From positions 2,379,407 through 2,443,406 of the forward strand of contig CP070696.1 of the NCBI GenBank assembly GCA_020353535.1: a stretch of 64,000 nucleotides of DNA, in the 5' to 3' direction. Positions within the stretch are counted from its first letter, which is position 1, and every line of letters starts with the position of its first letter. The position numbers and the translations under genes were made by a program. The notes under the pieces were generated by a model. The model saw only the letters and a list, made by a program, of their open reading frames with translations. It had not been told where the DNA came from and did not search any database. Below, piece by piece: positions 53,670-61,915 of the stretch. The DNA is from Spirochaetaceae bacterium (GTDB taxonomy: Bacteria; Spirochaetota; Spirochaetia; SZUA-6; DRHE01).

Positions 53670-54410
53670 GTGGATCAGAATCTGGTTGTCATCTCCAAAT
53701 CAGAAGAAATTCGGACAAGTTTTTTAGAAAGCTACTCCCTGTTGGGATACGAGGTCAGCGTATCGGAGGACATCCTCGAGTTGATCAGAGACCTAAATAT
53801 CCTCGAGCCGGATTATGTTATCATGGACATCGATGAGCTGGCCAGGATGTGGAAGATTGTGGCCGCGGGTTTGCGGCTGGCTCAGAAGAAGATCACGATA
53901 ATCCTCATCGCGAGTGCCGTAACCCTGGAGGAAGCGAACGAAGCTCTGATTTTAGGGGTATCGGGCATCATCATCAAGCCCTTTCTCCCCGGATTTCATC
54001 TGAAACGGGTATACGACATCATCCACAGAAAGCTGCGAGCAGACGGAAAACGGGTCTACCCGAGATTTTACACAGGGACGATATTTGAAGGAGCTCTCAC
54101 AGTTTCTGTCGAGGCGACCAGCAAGGTCCATACCTTTGAACTGGTGAACGTGTCTGAAATCGGGGCGGCGATTCGCTCGACGAATCCCGAGATCGCTCCG
54201 GAGCTGCAACCCGATGTTGCGATCGAGGATGCCCTCCTTAGACTCGACAATGAAGAGTTCCCGGTCGCGATTGAGGTGATTTTTCGCAAGCAGGGACTGC
54301 TCGGGGTACACTTTAAACGGATAAGAAGAGGACAATCCAACTTCCATCGGTTCATTCAAAGACTGAGCCTGAAGGCCTTCGGCATATCCGGTATCAAGGG
54401 TAAATGGTAA
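53670..54410 (+). CDS. Pseudo-receiver plus PilZ domain protein
   Basis: The product has 246 residues. Residues 1-118 resemble a response-regulator receiver: Asp53 (VIMDID) is at the phosphoacceptor position and Lys occurs in IIIKPF, but the acidic pair after strand 1 is replaced (VVISKSEE). Residues about 125-235 are a PilZ domain with RVYPR (RxxxR) and NVSEIG (NxSxxG), both intact for c-di-GMP. The start is GTG 53670. It is close behind the radical SAM gene and may be co-transcribed. It converges with the arabinofuranosidase gene. Confidence 0.8.
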   Translation: MDQNLVVISKSEEIRTSFLESYSLLGYEVSVSEDILELIRDLNILEPDYVIMDIDELARMWKIVAAGLRLAQKKITIILIASAVTLEEANEALILGVSGIIIKPFLPGFHLKRVYDIIHRKLRADGKRVYPRFYTGTIFEGALTVSVEATSKVHTFELVNVSEIGAAIRSTNPEIAPELQPDVAIEDALLRLDNEEFPVAIEVIFRKQGLLGVHFKRIRRGQSNFHRFIQRLSLKAFGISGIKGKW

Positions 54411-54429
54411 GAGTGGTCCGGGCATGGGT

Positions 54430-55917
54430 TCATGATATCTGGAAGGTAATACTGGCAAAGGCAAGAGGAGGTATCTCGATCTTTGCGGCTCCATCCTTTA
54501 CTGATATCTCCTCCATTTCCCGCGGCTCGATTTCGTTCGGCTTTTCAAAGCTGTTCTCTAACTTTGAATCGTTACCGGTGAGCAATGCCGCCGTCTTCGC
54601 TCGCTGTATTTGAATGTGTGTCGGTCTTAACTCTATCTCGGCAGATTCATCCATACTTCGGTTGATAAGGAAAATCCGAATGGTATCACCTTCCAGGACC
54701 GCGGCACTGTCCACAAACAAGGTATCACCATAGCTGGGAGACACGTACGACGGTCCCTCCGACACCGTACGTAAAGCAACTCCGTGAGCCGTTTCCGAGA
54801 TCATGGCAAAAGGCCAGTATATTGATTGCACGAGACACCGCTCCCCGTCTGTGAGTATAGGTGCGATTACATTTACAAGTTGAGCTATGTTGGCGATCTT
54901 CAGGACATCCGCATGGCGGATGAAACTGAGGAGAAAACCGGCCACGACCAGTGCATCCTCGAGGTTGTAACGCTCTTCGAGGAGATGGGGAGCGTGTTTC
55001 CCGGATCCATCCTTCACCTGATTCTTATACCAGACATTCCACTCGTCGAAGCAGAGGTACGTTCGTTTTCGGCTTCTTTTTCTTGCCTGTACATAGCTGC
55101 AGACGGCGTTCATCTCTTCAATTTGTTTGTCGATCGAGTTGGAAATAGCCAGGTAGTCGGCTGTATCATTGAGTTGATTCCCCACATACCGGTGAAACCC
55201 TATGTAGTCGGCATACTCACCCAGGTATTCCAGTACGATCCTATCCCAGTCCATGTAGGTTTCCATGCTCGGAAGGCACGAGCCCGCAACCACCAGCTCG
55301 ATCGAGTGGTCAACGTCTCGCATCATCTTGGCTGCCTGCTGAGCACGCAGGGCGTATTGTTCCGCAGGTACATGCCCGAGCTGCCACGGCGCGTCCATCT
55401 CGTTGCCGAGGCACCAGAGCTTCACGCCATGAGGTTCCTCGAATCCGTTGGAGACCCGCAGGTCTGCGAATTTCGTTCCTTTCGGGCAATTGCAATACTC
55501 AACCCAGTTGCGCGCCTCCTCGGGAGTACCCGTCCCCAGGTTCACCGTCATCATCGGTCGCCAGCTCATCTTGGAACAAAGCCTCATGAACTCGTCCGTT
55601 CCGAATTGATTGGTTTCCGTACTCTGCCAGGCCAATTCCCGTACAGTAGGCCGATCTTGTTTGGGCCCGATTCCGTCGATCCAGTGATACCCGGAGGCAA
55701 AGTTTCCCCCTGGATAACGGACAATCGATACACCGAGTCGACTGAGTGCTTTCAGTACGTCGATTCTCAGGCCATCTTCGTCGGCGTGCTTGCTGGAGGG
55801 TTGGTACACACCTTGGTAAACTGCCCGCCCGAGGTGCTCGAGGAAACTCCCGAAGATGCGACGATCGACCTCTGCGATGCTGAAATGGGGGTCCAGGTAT
55901 ATTTGGGTTTTCTCCAC
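54430..55917 (-). CDS. abfA: Alpha-L-arabinofuranosidase, GH51
   Basis: This 495-residue cytosolic retaining glycosidase releases L-arabinose from arabinoxylan/arabinan oligosaccharides. Acid/base Glu is in LWCLGNEMDAPWQ (about 173) and the nucleophile Glu in CFDEWNVWY (about 293). RYPGGNFASGYHW is the family opening. Lack of a signal fits intracellular processing of imported oligomers. GTG 55917 has GGAGG five bases upstream; GTG 55923 would touch it. It is last in the arabinoside operon. Confidence 0.96.
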   Translation of the reverse strand: MEKTQIYLDPHFSIAEVDRRIFGSFLEHLGRAVYQGVYQPSSKHADEDGLRIDVLKALSRLGVSIVRYPGGNFASGYHWIDGIGPKQDRPTVRELAWQSTETNQFGTDEFMRLCSKMSWRPMMTVNLGTGTPEEARNWVEYCNCPKGTKFADLRVSNGFEEPHGVKLWCLGNEMDAPWQLGHVPAEQYALRAQQAAKMMRDVDHSIELVVAGSCLPSMETYMDWDRIVLEYLGEYADYIGFHRYVGNQLNDTADYLAISNSIDKQIEEMNAVCSYVQARKRSRKRTYLCFDEWNVWYKNQVKDGSGKHAPHLLEERYNLEDALVVAGFLLSFIRHADVLKIANIAQLVNVIAPILTDGERCLVQSIYWPFAMISETAHGVALRTVSEGPSYVSPSYGDTLFVDSAAVLEGDTIRIFLINRSMDESAEIELRPTHIQIQRAKTAALLTGNDSKLENSFEKPNEIEPREMEEISVKDGAAKIEIPPLAFASITFQIS

Positions 55918-55963
55918 ATCCACCTCCGACGAAATCTAGATTTATCGGATAGATGTTCCTATC

Positions 55964-57040
55964 CTAATCTAAGCGAATCAGACGGTAATTCCTCGATCCT
56001 AATCCTATTCGCGCAGCATGTTCAATTTGAATCGCTGGATCCAGATTTGAGTAGCTTGCCGCTCCCAGGTCTGATCCAAATTTGTCTTTCGTGATGTCCA
56101 GCGTCGCCTGATCGGCGGCGACGGGGTCCGCAGAAGCAAGTATACCCGCATCCGGCAGTATCGGCTTTTGGGCTTGGTCAATGCAATCGCAATCCTTGGT
56201 CATGTCTATGAGAAAATTGAGGAATAGCGCCCGTCCCTTCATGTTGGCCATCACACCGAGAGCGTGCTCCGCAACCCGCCTCTGAAGATCTGCAGACTCC
56301 ACAGCGAAATTGTACTTCACCGCGTTGAAATTACAGGCGGACAAACATTCACCACAGCCCACGCATTTTTGATCCACGATGAAGGCCTTGTCATTTTTTT
56401 CTACAATCGCATCCTCCGGACACCATTCCATGCACTTCAGGCAAAACGTACAGACCTCGGCCTCGATGTACGGCGTGATCGACGAGTGTTGACGAAGCTT
56501 GCCGATCCGGCTCGACAAACCCATTCCCAGGTTTTTAAGGGAAGCTCCCAGCCCCAGACCGATATGACCGGTTGGGTGAGTGACAGCGATCAATGCGTCC
56601 GCCATTGTGATCTCCCGAGCGATGTTTACCGCATCGAACAATACTCCCCGAATGGGGATCTCGATCTCCGTGTTTCCGGTTAGGCCATCCGCCATGATGA
56701 AAGGTGCCCCTACCTGATCGAAGGAATAACCGCGGGAGTAGGCGTACATTAGGTGTGTCACGGCATCGGAACGATTTCCCTTGTAGAGCGTGGATGTTTC
56801 GGTGAGGAATGGGAATGCCTTATGTCTTTTTACCGCATGAACAATTTCTCGAACCACCCCGGGGGAAACGTGGGTCGTATTGGAGCCTTCCCCGATATGG
56901 ATTTTTACCGCCACTTTACCTCCTTGGGGAATTACGGAATCGAGCCCGCAGTTTCCAAGAAGTATCTCCGTGGCCTTCCTTCGTTGTCCGGGGCTGCTTT
57001 TAGGCGGAAGTTCGATGAAGATAACCTCACTTTGTTTCAT
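55964..57040 (-). CDS. DUF362-domain protein with two 4Fe-4S clusters
   Basis: The product has 358 residues. The first ~190 residues are a DUF362 domain (KVAVKIHIGEGSNTTHV, ALIAVTHPTGHIGLGLGASLKNLGMG). Two ferredoxin motifs follow: CTFCLKCMEWCP and CVGCGECLSACN, both CxxCxxCxxxC. The C-terminal part returns to DUF362. The function of DUF362 iron-sulfur proteins is not settled. It lies between the transporter and GH51 in an operon for arabinosides, which is unusual for a redox protein. Confidence 0.88.
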   Translation of the reverse strand: MKQSEVIFIELPPKSSPGQRRKATEILLGNCGLDSVIPQGGKVAVKIHIGEGSNTTHVSPGVVREIVHAVKRHKAFPFLTETSTLYKGNRSDAVTHLMYAYSRGYSFDQVGAPFIMADGLTGNTEIEIPIRGVLFDAVNIAREITMADALIAVTHPTGHIGLGLGASLKNLGMGLSSRIGKLRQHSSITPYIEAEVCTFCLKCMEWCPEDAIVEKNDKAFIVDQKCVGCGECLSACNFNAVKYNFAVESADLQRRVAEHALGVMANMKGRALFLNFLIDMTKDCDCIDQAQKPILPDAGILASADPVAADQATLDITKDKFGSDLGAASYSNLDPAIQIEHAARIGLGSRNYRLIRLD

Positions 57041-57092
57041 TTTTCCGCGCCTGCCTGTTCCAGAGGAATGGATCGAATGGTGTTGCTTTCCG

Positions 57093-57920
57093 CTATTGCT
57101 TCACTGCTCCGGCGGTGAGCCCCGACACGAACTGTTTCTGCATGAGCAGGAAGAGAACGACCAGGGGGACCGTGCAGAGAACCGCTGCGGCCATGACTTC
57201 GTCGTAGCGAATTCTGTATTGAGTGATAAAGGTCGCCAGACCCACCGTAATGGTGAACATCTTGGCGTCCCTCATGACCACCAGGGGCCAGATGAACCAG
57301 TTCCAAACGATCATGGAGAAATAGATGACCAGAACCCCGATGGCTGGTTTCAAAAGGGGTAAAATGATCTTGAAATAGAGAGAGAACTCCGTACATCCAT
57401 CGATTCGTCCCGCATAAAGAAGCTCATCTGGTACGCTAAACAGATACTGTCGAACGAAAAATATCCCGAAGGGGCTGGCTGCGAAGGGGATTATAACGCC
57501 CTGGTAGGTATCGATCCAGTTGATTCTGATCAACACAACGAAAAGCGGGATGAGAATACCGTGCAGCGGGATCATCATCGAGGACAGTACGATTATGAAC
57601 AGCGGGTTGCGGAGTTTGAACTTGTACTTGGCGAAACCGAATCCCGCCAAAGTGCTGAAAAAAATGGCCAAAACAGAGTACAGAAACGTGATGACGATCG
57701 AATTGAAGTACCAGCGCAGGAACAGCGTCCCGCCAACGAGTTTCTGGTAGCTTTCCACGGTGAACGGCTTCGGTATCAGGGCGATAGGTGTGGAAAAGAT
57801 CCTGCCGATCTCTTTAAAGGAAGAGCTGACCATCCAGTAGAAAGGAAACAGCACAATGATAGCGGCGGCGACGAGCAGGAGCTCTACTAGACCGATACCG
57901 ATTTTTTTTCCAATATTCAT
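57093..57920 (-). CDS. CUT1 carbohydrate ABC transporter permease (MalG family)
   Basis: This 275-residue permease has the first helix VELLLVAAAIIVLFPFYWM, the coupling loop ELLYAGRIDGCTEFSLYFKIILP (Glu-Leu-Leu form of EAA) and the tail FVSGLTAGAVKQ. GAAGGGC precedes ATG 57920. It is 14 bases after the MalF partner. Confidence 0.92.
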   Translation of the reverse strand: MNIGKKIGIGLVELLLVAAAIIVLFPFYWMVSSSFKEIGRIFSTPIALIPKPFTVESYQKLVGGTLFLRWYFNSIVITFLYSVLAIFFSTLAGFGFAKYKFKLRNPLFIIVLSSMMIPLHGILIPLFVVLIRINWIDTYQGVIIPFAASPFGIFFVRQYLFSVPDELLYAGRIDGCTEFSLYFKIILPLLKPAIGVLVIYFSMIVWNWFIWPLVVMRDAKMFTITVGLATFITQYRIRYDEVMAAAVLCTVPLVVLFLLMQKQFVSGLTAGAVKQ

Positions 57921-57934
57921 TTTCTGCCCTTCTA

Positions 57935-58861
57935 TTATTCGTTTCGAAATACTCCAAGTATTTTAAGCTGGAAAACGGATATCCCGAATATGATGATGGT
58001 TATGACAAAACCCACGGCCGAACCGTACCCGAACTTGAAAAACTGGAATGCTGACTCGTACAGGTAGTATCCCAACGTGACCATGTTGTTCTGTACGGAG
58101 TCCATTGCCCCGGCAGGGGACAGCACGAATACTTCATCGAAGGCGAGATAGGCATAGATCAGAGTGATGATTATAACGAAGGAAATGATCGGTCTCATCA
58201 TGGGTATGGTGATGTACCTCAGCTGTTGCCAGGAGCTTGCACCGTCTATCACTGCGGATTCGTACAAATCGGGGGGTAGACTTTGCAGTCCAGCGACGAA
58301 GTACATCGCATTCAAACCCATTCTCCGCCAGAAAGCCATGATCAACACGCAGTTAATAGCCCAGAACTCGTCCAGCAGCCATCTCTGGGAAGGTATTCCT
58401 CCCAGACTGATTACAAAGTTGAGGAGACCAGCTTCGGTGTCCAAAAAAATGAGCTTGAAAATCGCCCCGGCGACGATGATCGACGTCAATATTGGCAAGA
58501 AAAAAACCAGCCGGTACGCATTTCGGCCCGGAATCATCTTTGAGCTGAGAATCAAGCTCAAGGTGAAGCTGATCAGCAGAGTAAATACGATCATGCCGAC
58601 GGCGAAATATGTCGTGTTCAATAATGCGCGGGCGAAGCGTTCGTTCTTGAACAAAAGTTTATAGTTTTCCAGCCCGACGTAGATGCTGTTCTCTATCCCT
58701 TTGAAGTCAAAGAAACTCATGTACAGAGAGCGGAAGATCGGCCAGATCATAAACGTGGCAAAGAAGAGGAAAAACGGTGCAATAAAGATGTACGGAGCAA
58801 TCCGTTGGCTGCTTGCGATTCGTCCGAAAATAGAGTCGGCACGGCTTGTGTTTTCGCCCAT
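57935..58861 (-). CDS. CUT1 carbohydrate ABC transporter permease (MalF/UgpA family)
   Basis: This 308-residue membrane protein begins APYIFIAPFFLFFATFMIWPIFRSLYMSF. The coupling loop is ESAVIDGASSWQQLRYITIP. It lies between receptor and MalG genes and is separated from the receptor by a strong hairpin. Confidence 0.92.
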   Translation of the reverse strand: MGENTSRADSIFGRIASSQRIAPYIFIAPFFLFFATFMIWPIFRSLYMSFFDFKGIENSIYVGLENYKLLFKNERFARALLNTTYFAVGMIVFTLLISFTLSLILSSKMIPGRNAYRLVFFLPILTSIIVAGAIFKLIFLDTEAGLLNFVISLGGIPSQRWLLDEFWAINCVLIMAFWRRMGLNAMYFVAGLQSLPPDLYESAVIDGASSWQQLRYITIPMMRPIISFVIIITLIYAYLAFDEVFVLSPAGAMDSVQNNMVTLGYYLYESAFQFFKFGYGSAVGFVITIIIFGISVFQLKILGVFRNE

Positions 58862-58899
58862 GTTCTATGTATCCATCCCTACCCGATCGCAAAACCAAG

Positions 58900-58930
58900 G
58901 CAGCTGCAGGGAGACAATCCCCGCAGCTGC
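58900..58930 (-). other. Stem-loop between receptor and permease genes
   Basis: GCAGCTGCAGGGA (58900-58912) and TCCCCGCAGCTGC (58918-58930) pair with one mismatch across a five-base loop. On the minus strand CTTGGTTTTG follows, a weak T-run. It may partly terminate or protect the receptor mRNA. Confidence 0.65.
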
Positions 58931-58972
58931 TTCATTCATCTCATGTGGAATTACCGCTGATACACCGGTACT

Positions 58973-60274
58973 TTACTTGCGGTATTTCGCCGCCAGTTCC
59001 TTCATCGCTGTAGCAGGAACCGTCTTTCCCGCGTACACTGCTGGAAGGATATCCCGGCTCAGTTCGGTCTGAACGTCGGTTGAAATCTCCCATACGGGCT
59101 TCGATATGAAGTTGTCCAGAACGCTCTTGACTACGTTCATCGTGACCTCATTTTGGAAGTAGGGATCCGGAACCGAAACTCTCGGGTCGTCGTAGACATC
59201 CATTCGGGGAGGATCGAACCCGAACGTGGTGGCAATCTGAACGTTTCCTTCATAGGAAAGTTTGCAGTACTCCAGAAATTTTTTCACAACGTCCACGTTC
59301 TTGCTCTGCGCGGTAATGGCAGTTCCGGTTCCTCCCATACTCGCCGATTCGATCTTGCTGTCCCGCCACAGCGGCAGGGGTCTCATGACGATTTTTCCTT
59401 TCAAATCCGGCATGAAGGTCCTGAAGCGACTCGTGTACCACTGGGCGTGAGGCAGGGAGAGGACACCGCCTTTATTCATGAAATCGAAGAAGGCGGGATC
59501 GTAGATGGATCCATTCGGGGCGATCTCGGCAATCTTGTCCTTATGGAGCGTGTCGGTTATGAACTGAAGGGCGTCGATCGACGGCTTCCCGTCCACAGTT
59601 ATATTGCCCTTCGGATCGATCATATAGCCCCCCTTCTGCATCGTGTACAGAAGATACTCCCGGGCAAAGGCGTAGTGTTGGGTTGTAAACCACACATTGT
59701 TTTGGGGTCGATGCAGCTTTTTCCCCGCAGCGACCCAATCATCGTAGTATTTGATCCCATCCACGTTGATACCTGCCTGATCGAAGGCTGGCTTGTTGTA
59801 GTACATGACGCCGGCGCCCAGGTGGGTCGGAAGGCCCAGCACATTCCCCTTAGGATCCGTGTATGTCTTCATACGTTCCGGGTGCATTACCCCACCCTGT
59901 TTGGCCACGATATCGGACATGCTGACAAAGTACTGGGGATTGCCCTTGTAGAACATCCCGGCCCATCTGATCATGATATCGACAAAATCCGGCGCGCCCT
60001 TGCCGGCCACGAGGCTCATCAACAGTTGATCGTGCATCTGGTTCATGGGGATCGTGGATGTGGATAGCACAAGGTTTGTTCCTGGATTATCCTCGTTGAA
60101 CTTCTGAGCCATGGTTTCATACCATTTCTGGTGGATTTCTATAAATGTCCAGAAGCTGACTTCGACTTTTTGGGCTTCCCCGGGTGCTGCACCTTGCTGA
60201 CCCGCTGAAAATGCAGAAGTGGCGATGCATATCATAGCAAGCGACATCAAAGCGATTCGAATGATTTTTTTCAT
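58973..60274 (-). CDS. CUT1 ABC transporter sugar-binding protein (arabinoside locus)
   Basis: This 433-residue receptor has a signal peptide to about residue 23 (ICIATSAFSA) and the tether GQQGAAPGEAQKV. The body VEVSFWTFIEIHQKWYETMAQKFNEDNPG is family 1. AGGAGG precedes the ATG. With GH51 and GH127 in the same locus it probably binds arabino-oligosaccharides. Confidence 0.92.
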   Translation of the reverse strand: MKKIIRIALMSLAMICIATSAFSAGQQGAAPGEAQKVEVSFWTFIEIHQKWYETMAQKFNEDNPGTNLVLSTSTIPMNQMHDQLLMSLVAGKGAPDFVDIMIRWAGMFYKGNPQYFVSMSDIVAKQGGVMHPERMKTYTDPKGNVLGLPTHLGAGVMYYNKPAFDQAGINVDGIKYYDDWVAAGKKLHRPQNNVWFTTQHYAFAREYLLYTMQKGGYMIDPKGNITVDGKPSIDALQFITDTLHKDKIAEIAPNGSIYDPAFFDFMNKGGVLSLPHAQWYTSRFRTFMPDLKGKIVMRPLPLWRDSKIESASMGGTGTAITAQSKNVDVVKKFLEYCKLSYEGNVQIATTFGFDPPRMDVYDDPRVSVPDPYFQNEVTMNVVKSVLDNFISKPVWEISTDVQTELSRDILPAVYAGKTVPATAMKELAAKYRK

Positions 60275-60438
60275 TTTTATTCCTCCTTCGGAATTTCGCG
60301 TACTAATTCGTCGTGATTAACACTGTAGCTGCGGTTTGTGCCCAAATTGTGTTTTATTACCACCTCCTTTCCCTCTAGCCGTTTCTGAGGTCGTCGAAAC
60401 TTGCACGTCAAATAGCCAGTATCGGTTCACCGCTGCAG

Positions 60439-61071
60439 TTACCCGATAGCCTTTAAGAATTCATCTGCCGTCATGACCTTGCCTATGCGAGGGAAGATCA
60501 CTTGCTCCGCATATTCCTGTTCACGATCCGTGTCGGTCCCCGTACAATCCTTTATGACCAGAACTCTGTATCCCAAATCGTAGGCGGAGCGGGCAGATGA
60601 TTCCACGCACCAGTTCGTGTGAAACCCGGTAAAAGCGACATACTCGATCTCATTTGCGCGCAGAAGGTAGTTGAGTGCAGTCGAATGGAACGCATCGAGA
60701 GTGAGTTTCCCGCGAATGACGATATCCCCTTTCTGCGGAGTGAGGGCGTCGACGATTTCCGGACCCGGAGTTCCTTCGAGCCAGGCGCCGACTCCCCAGT
60801 CTGCCTTCATTTTCATTTCAATACCGCGCAATCCTTCCGTGCCGGGTCCGCCTTCCTTCAGCTCCGGGAATCCTGGTTTGAAAGCCTGAAAGGGCAAATA
60901 AAAAATTTTCACCTTACCCCGCGCTCCGGAGAGTAGCTTCTGAAGATTGGCGATGACATTGCGCTTCTTCAGTTGGTCTGCGATGTACTGGTACATTGTT
61001 CCACCGGGGGATAGAAAGTCGTTTTGCGGCTCGATTAGAACAATTGCTGTTTTTTCTTTTGGAATTTTCAT
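60439..61071 (-). CDS. Isochorismatase-family hydrolase, variant active site
   Basis: This 210-residue protein has the family fold, but the usual catalytic Asp is Glu14 in AIVLIEPQNDFL. Lys is in IVIRGKLTLDAF and the nucleophile Cys in FHTNWCVESSAR. The LIEPQND form occurs in a recognised subgroup whose substrates are poorly known. ATG 61071 is six bases behind GAGGAGG. It lies between gntR and the receptor gene, so an amide or ester in the imported glycoside is possible. The gap 60275-60438 shows no gene. Confidence 0.85.
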   Translation of the reverse strand: MKIPKEKTAIVLIEPQNDFLSPGGTMYQYIADQLKKRNVIANLQKLLSGARGKVKIFYLPFQAFKPGFPELKEGGPGTEGLRGIEMKMKADWGVGAWLEGTPGPEIVDALTPQKGDIVIRGKLTLDAFHSTALNYLLRANEIEYVAFTGFHTNWCVESSARSAYDLGYRVLVIKDCTGTDTDREQEYAEQVIFPRIGKVMTADEFLKAIG

Positions 61072-61118
61072 TTTTTCCTCCTCATCTCTATGTATTGCTC
61101 CCCTCAAGAGGGAGAAAA

Positions 61119-61766
61119 CTAGACGAAACTCTTCACTTCGTCCCGAATGATTCTCATTACATTCTGATTATGTTTGCGAAATGCCATCTCGGCGTTTTCA
61201 GGATCTCGCATTTCGAGCGCTTGGACTAGAAGGGTGTGATCCTCGTAGAACGTCCGGAGAAATCCCCCCACGTGCATGCTGATCGGACGCATTTTGTTTT
61301 TTATATTCTGCAGCAATTCCCTGAGAACTGGATTTCCGCTCGCCTCATATATCAGCGCGTGGAAATCGAAATCTTCCTGCGAGTATGCTACCAGATCCTC
61401 ATTAGCAATTATTTTTTTTTGTTTTTGAAGTGATTTTTCGAGTTTTGCCAGGACCTTTTCATCGATCTTTTCTGCGGCTAAGCGCGCGGCCATGCCCTCG
61501 AGCACCTCCCGCACGGCATACAGATCGAGCGCTTCTTCGGGGGTAAGGGTGTTCATAAACACTCCTTTATTCGGAGAGTTCATCACCAGCCCTTCCTGCT
61601 CCAGCCTGCGTATCGCTTCCCAAACTGGTGTCCGGCTGACTCCGAGTTCTTTGGTGATTTTCTCGACATTTATTCTGGCGCCGGGCTTGAAGCGGGAATT
61701 GGCGATCATTTGTTTGAGTACCGCGTAGACCTTGGAGCTCAAGTTTTCCCGTTTTATTTTGGCCAC
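61119..61766 (-). CDS. GntR-family transcriptional regulator, FadR/FCD subfamily
   Basis: The product has 215 residues. The N-terminal winged helix includes INVEKITKELGVSRTPVWEAIRRLEQEGLV. The C-terminal FCD domain has the metal-type pattern Asp/His in FDFHALIYEASGN, His in MHVGGF, EDHTLLVQAL and FRKHNQNV. It should sense a small acid or sugar derivative. The start is GTG 61766. It has its own strong promoter, with a perfect palindrome just above the -35, so autoregulation and control of the divergent GH127 are likely. Confidence 0.93.
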   Translation of the reverse strand: MAKIKRENLSSKVYAVLKQMIANSRFKPGARINVEKITKELGVSRTPVWEAIRRLEQEGLVMNSPNKGVFMNTLTPEEALDLYAVREVLEGMAARLAAEKIDEKVLAKLEKSLQKQKKIIANEDLVAYSQEDFDFHALIYEASGNPVLRELLQNIKNKMRPISMHVGGFLRTFYEDHTLLVQALEMRDPENAEMAFRKHNQNVMRIIRDEVKSFV

Positions 61767-61788
61767 TTTGATTGCCCTGTACCTACGG

Positions 61789-61817
61789 ATTCTAAATCAA
61801 GATACTATCCATGTCAA
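61789..61817 (-). promoter_or_regulatory. Near-consensus sigma-70 promoter of the gntR gene
   Basis: On the minus strand TTGACA (61817-61812), 17-base spacer, TAGAAT (61794-61789). Predicted start is near 61782, 16 bases before the GTG. Confidence 0.75.
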
Positions 61818-61821
61818 TATA

Positions 61822-61842
61822 TTTTTCATGAAATATGAAAAA
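61822..61842. promoter_or_regulatory. Perfect palindrome, probable GntR operator
   Basis: TTTTTCAT and ATGAAAAA flank five bases. It lies in the divergent gntR/GH127 gap, four bases upstream of the gntR -35. Size and symmetry suit a dimeric GntR regulator. On the GH127 side a possible -10, TAAAAT, lies at 61881-61886, without a good -35. Confidence 0.6.
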
Positions 61843-61915
61843 TGAATCATAAAATTATGGAATTTGTCCATCAGCTGTGGTAAAATGAGCTGCCGATCAA
61901 GCGGAGGAGTATACA

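Noticed and set aside
54826..56094. 422-codon plus frame opposite GH51
   Set aside because: The minus strand holds a full GH51 with both catalytic Glu; the plus frame has no motif.
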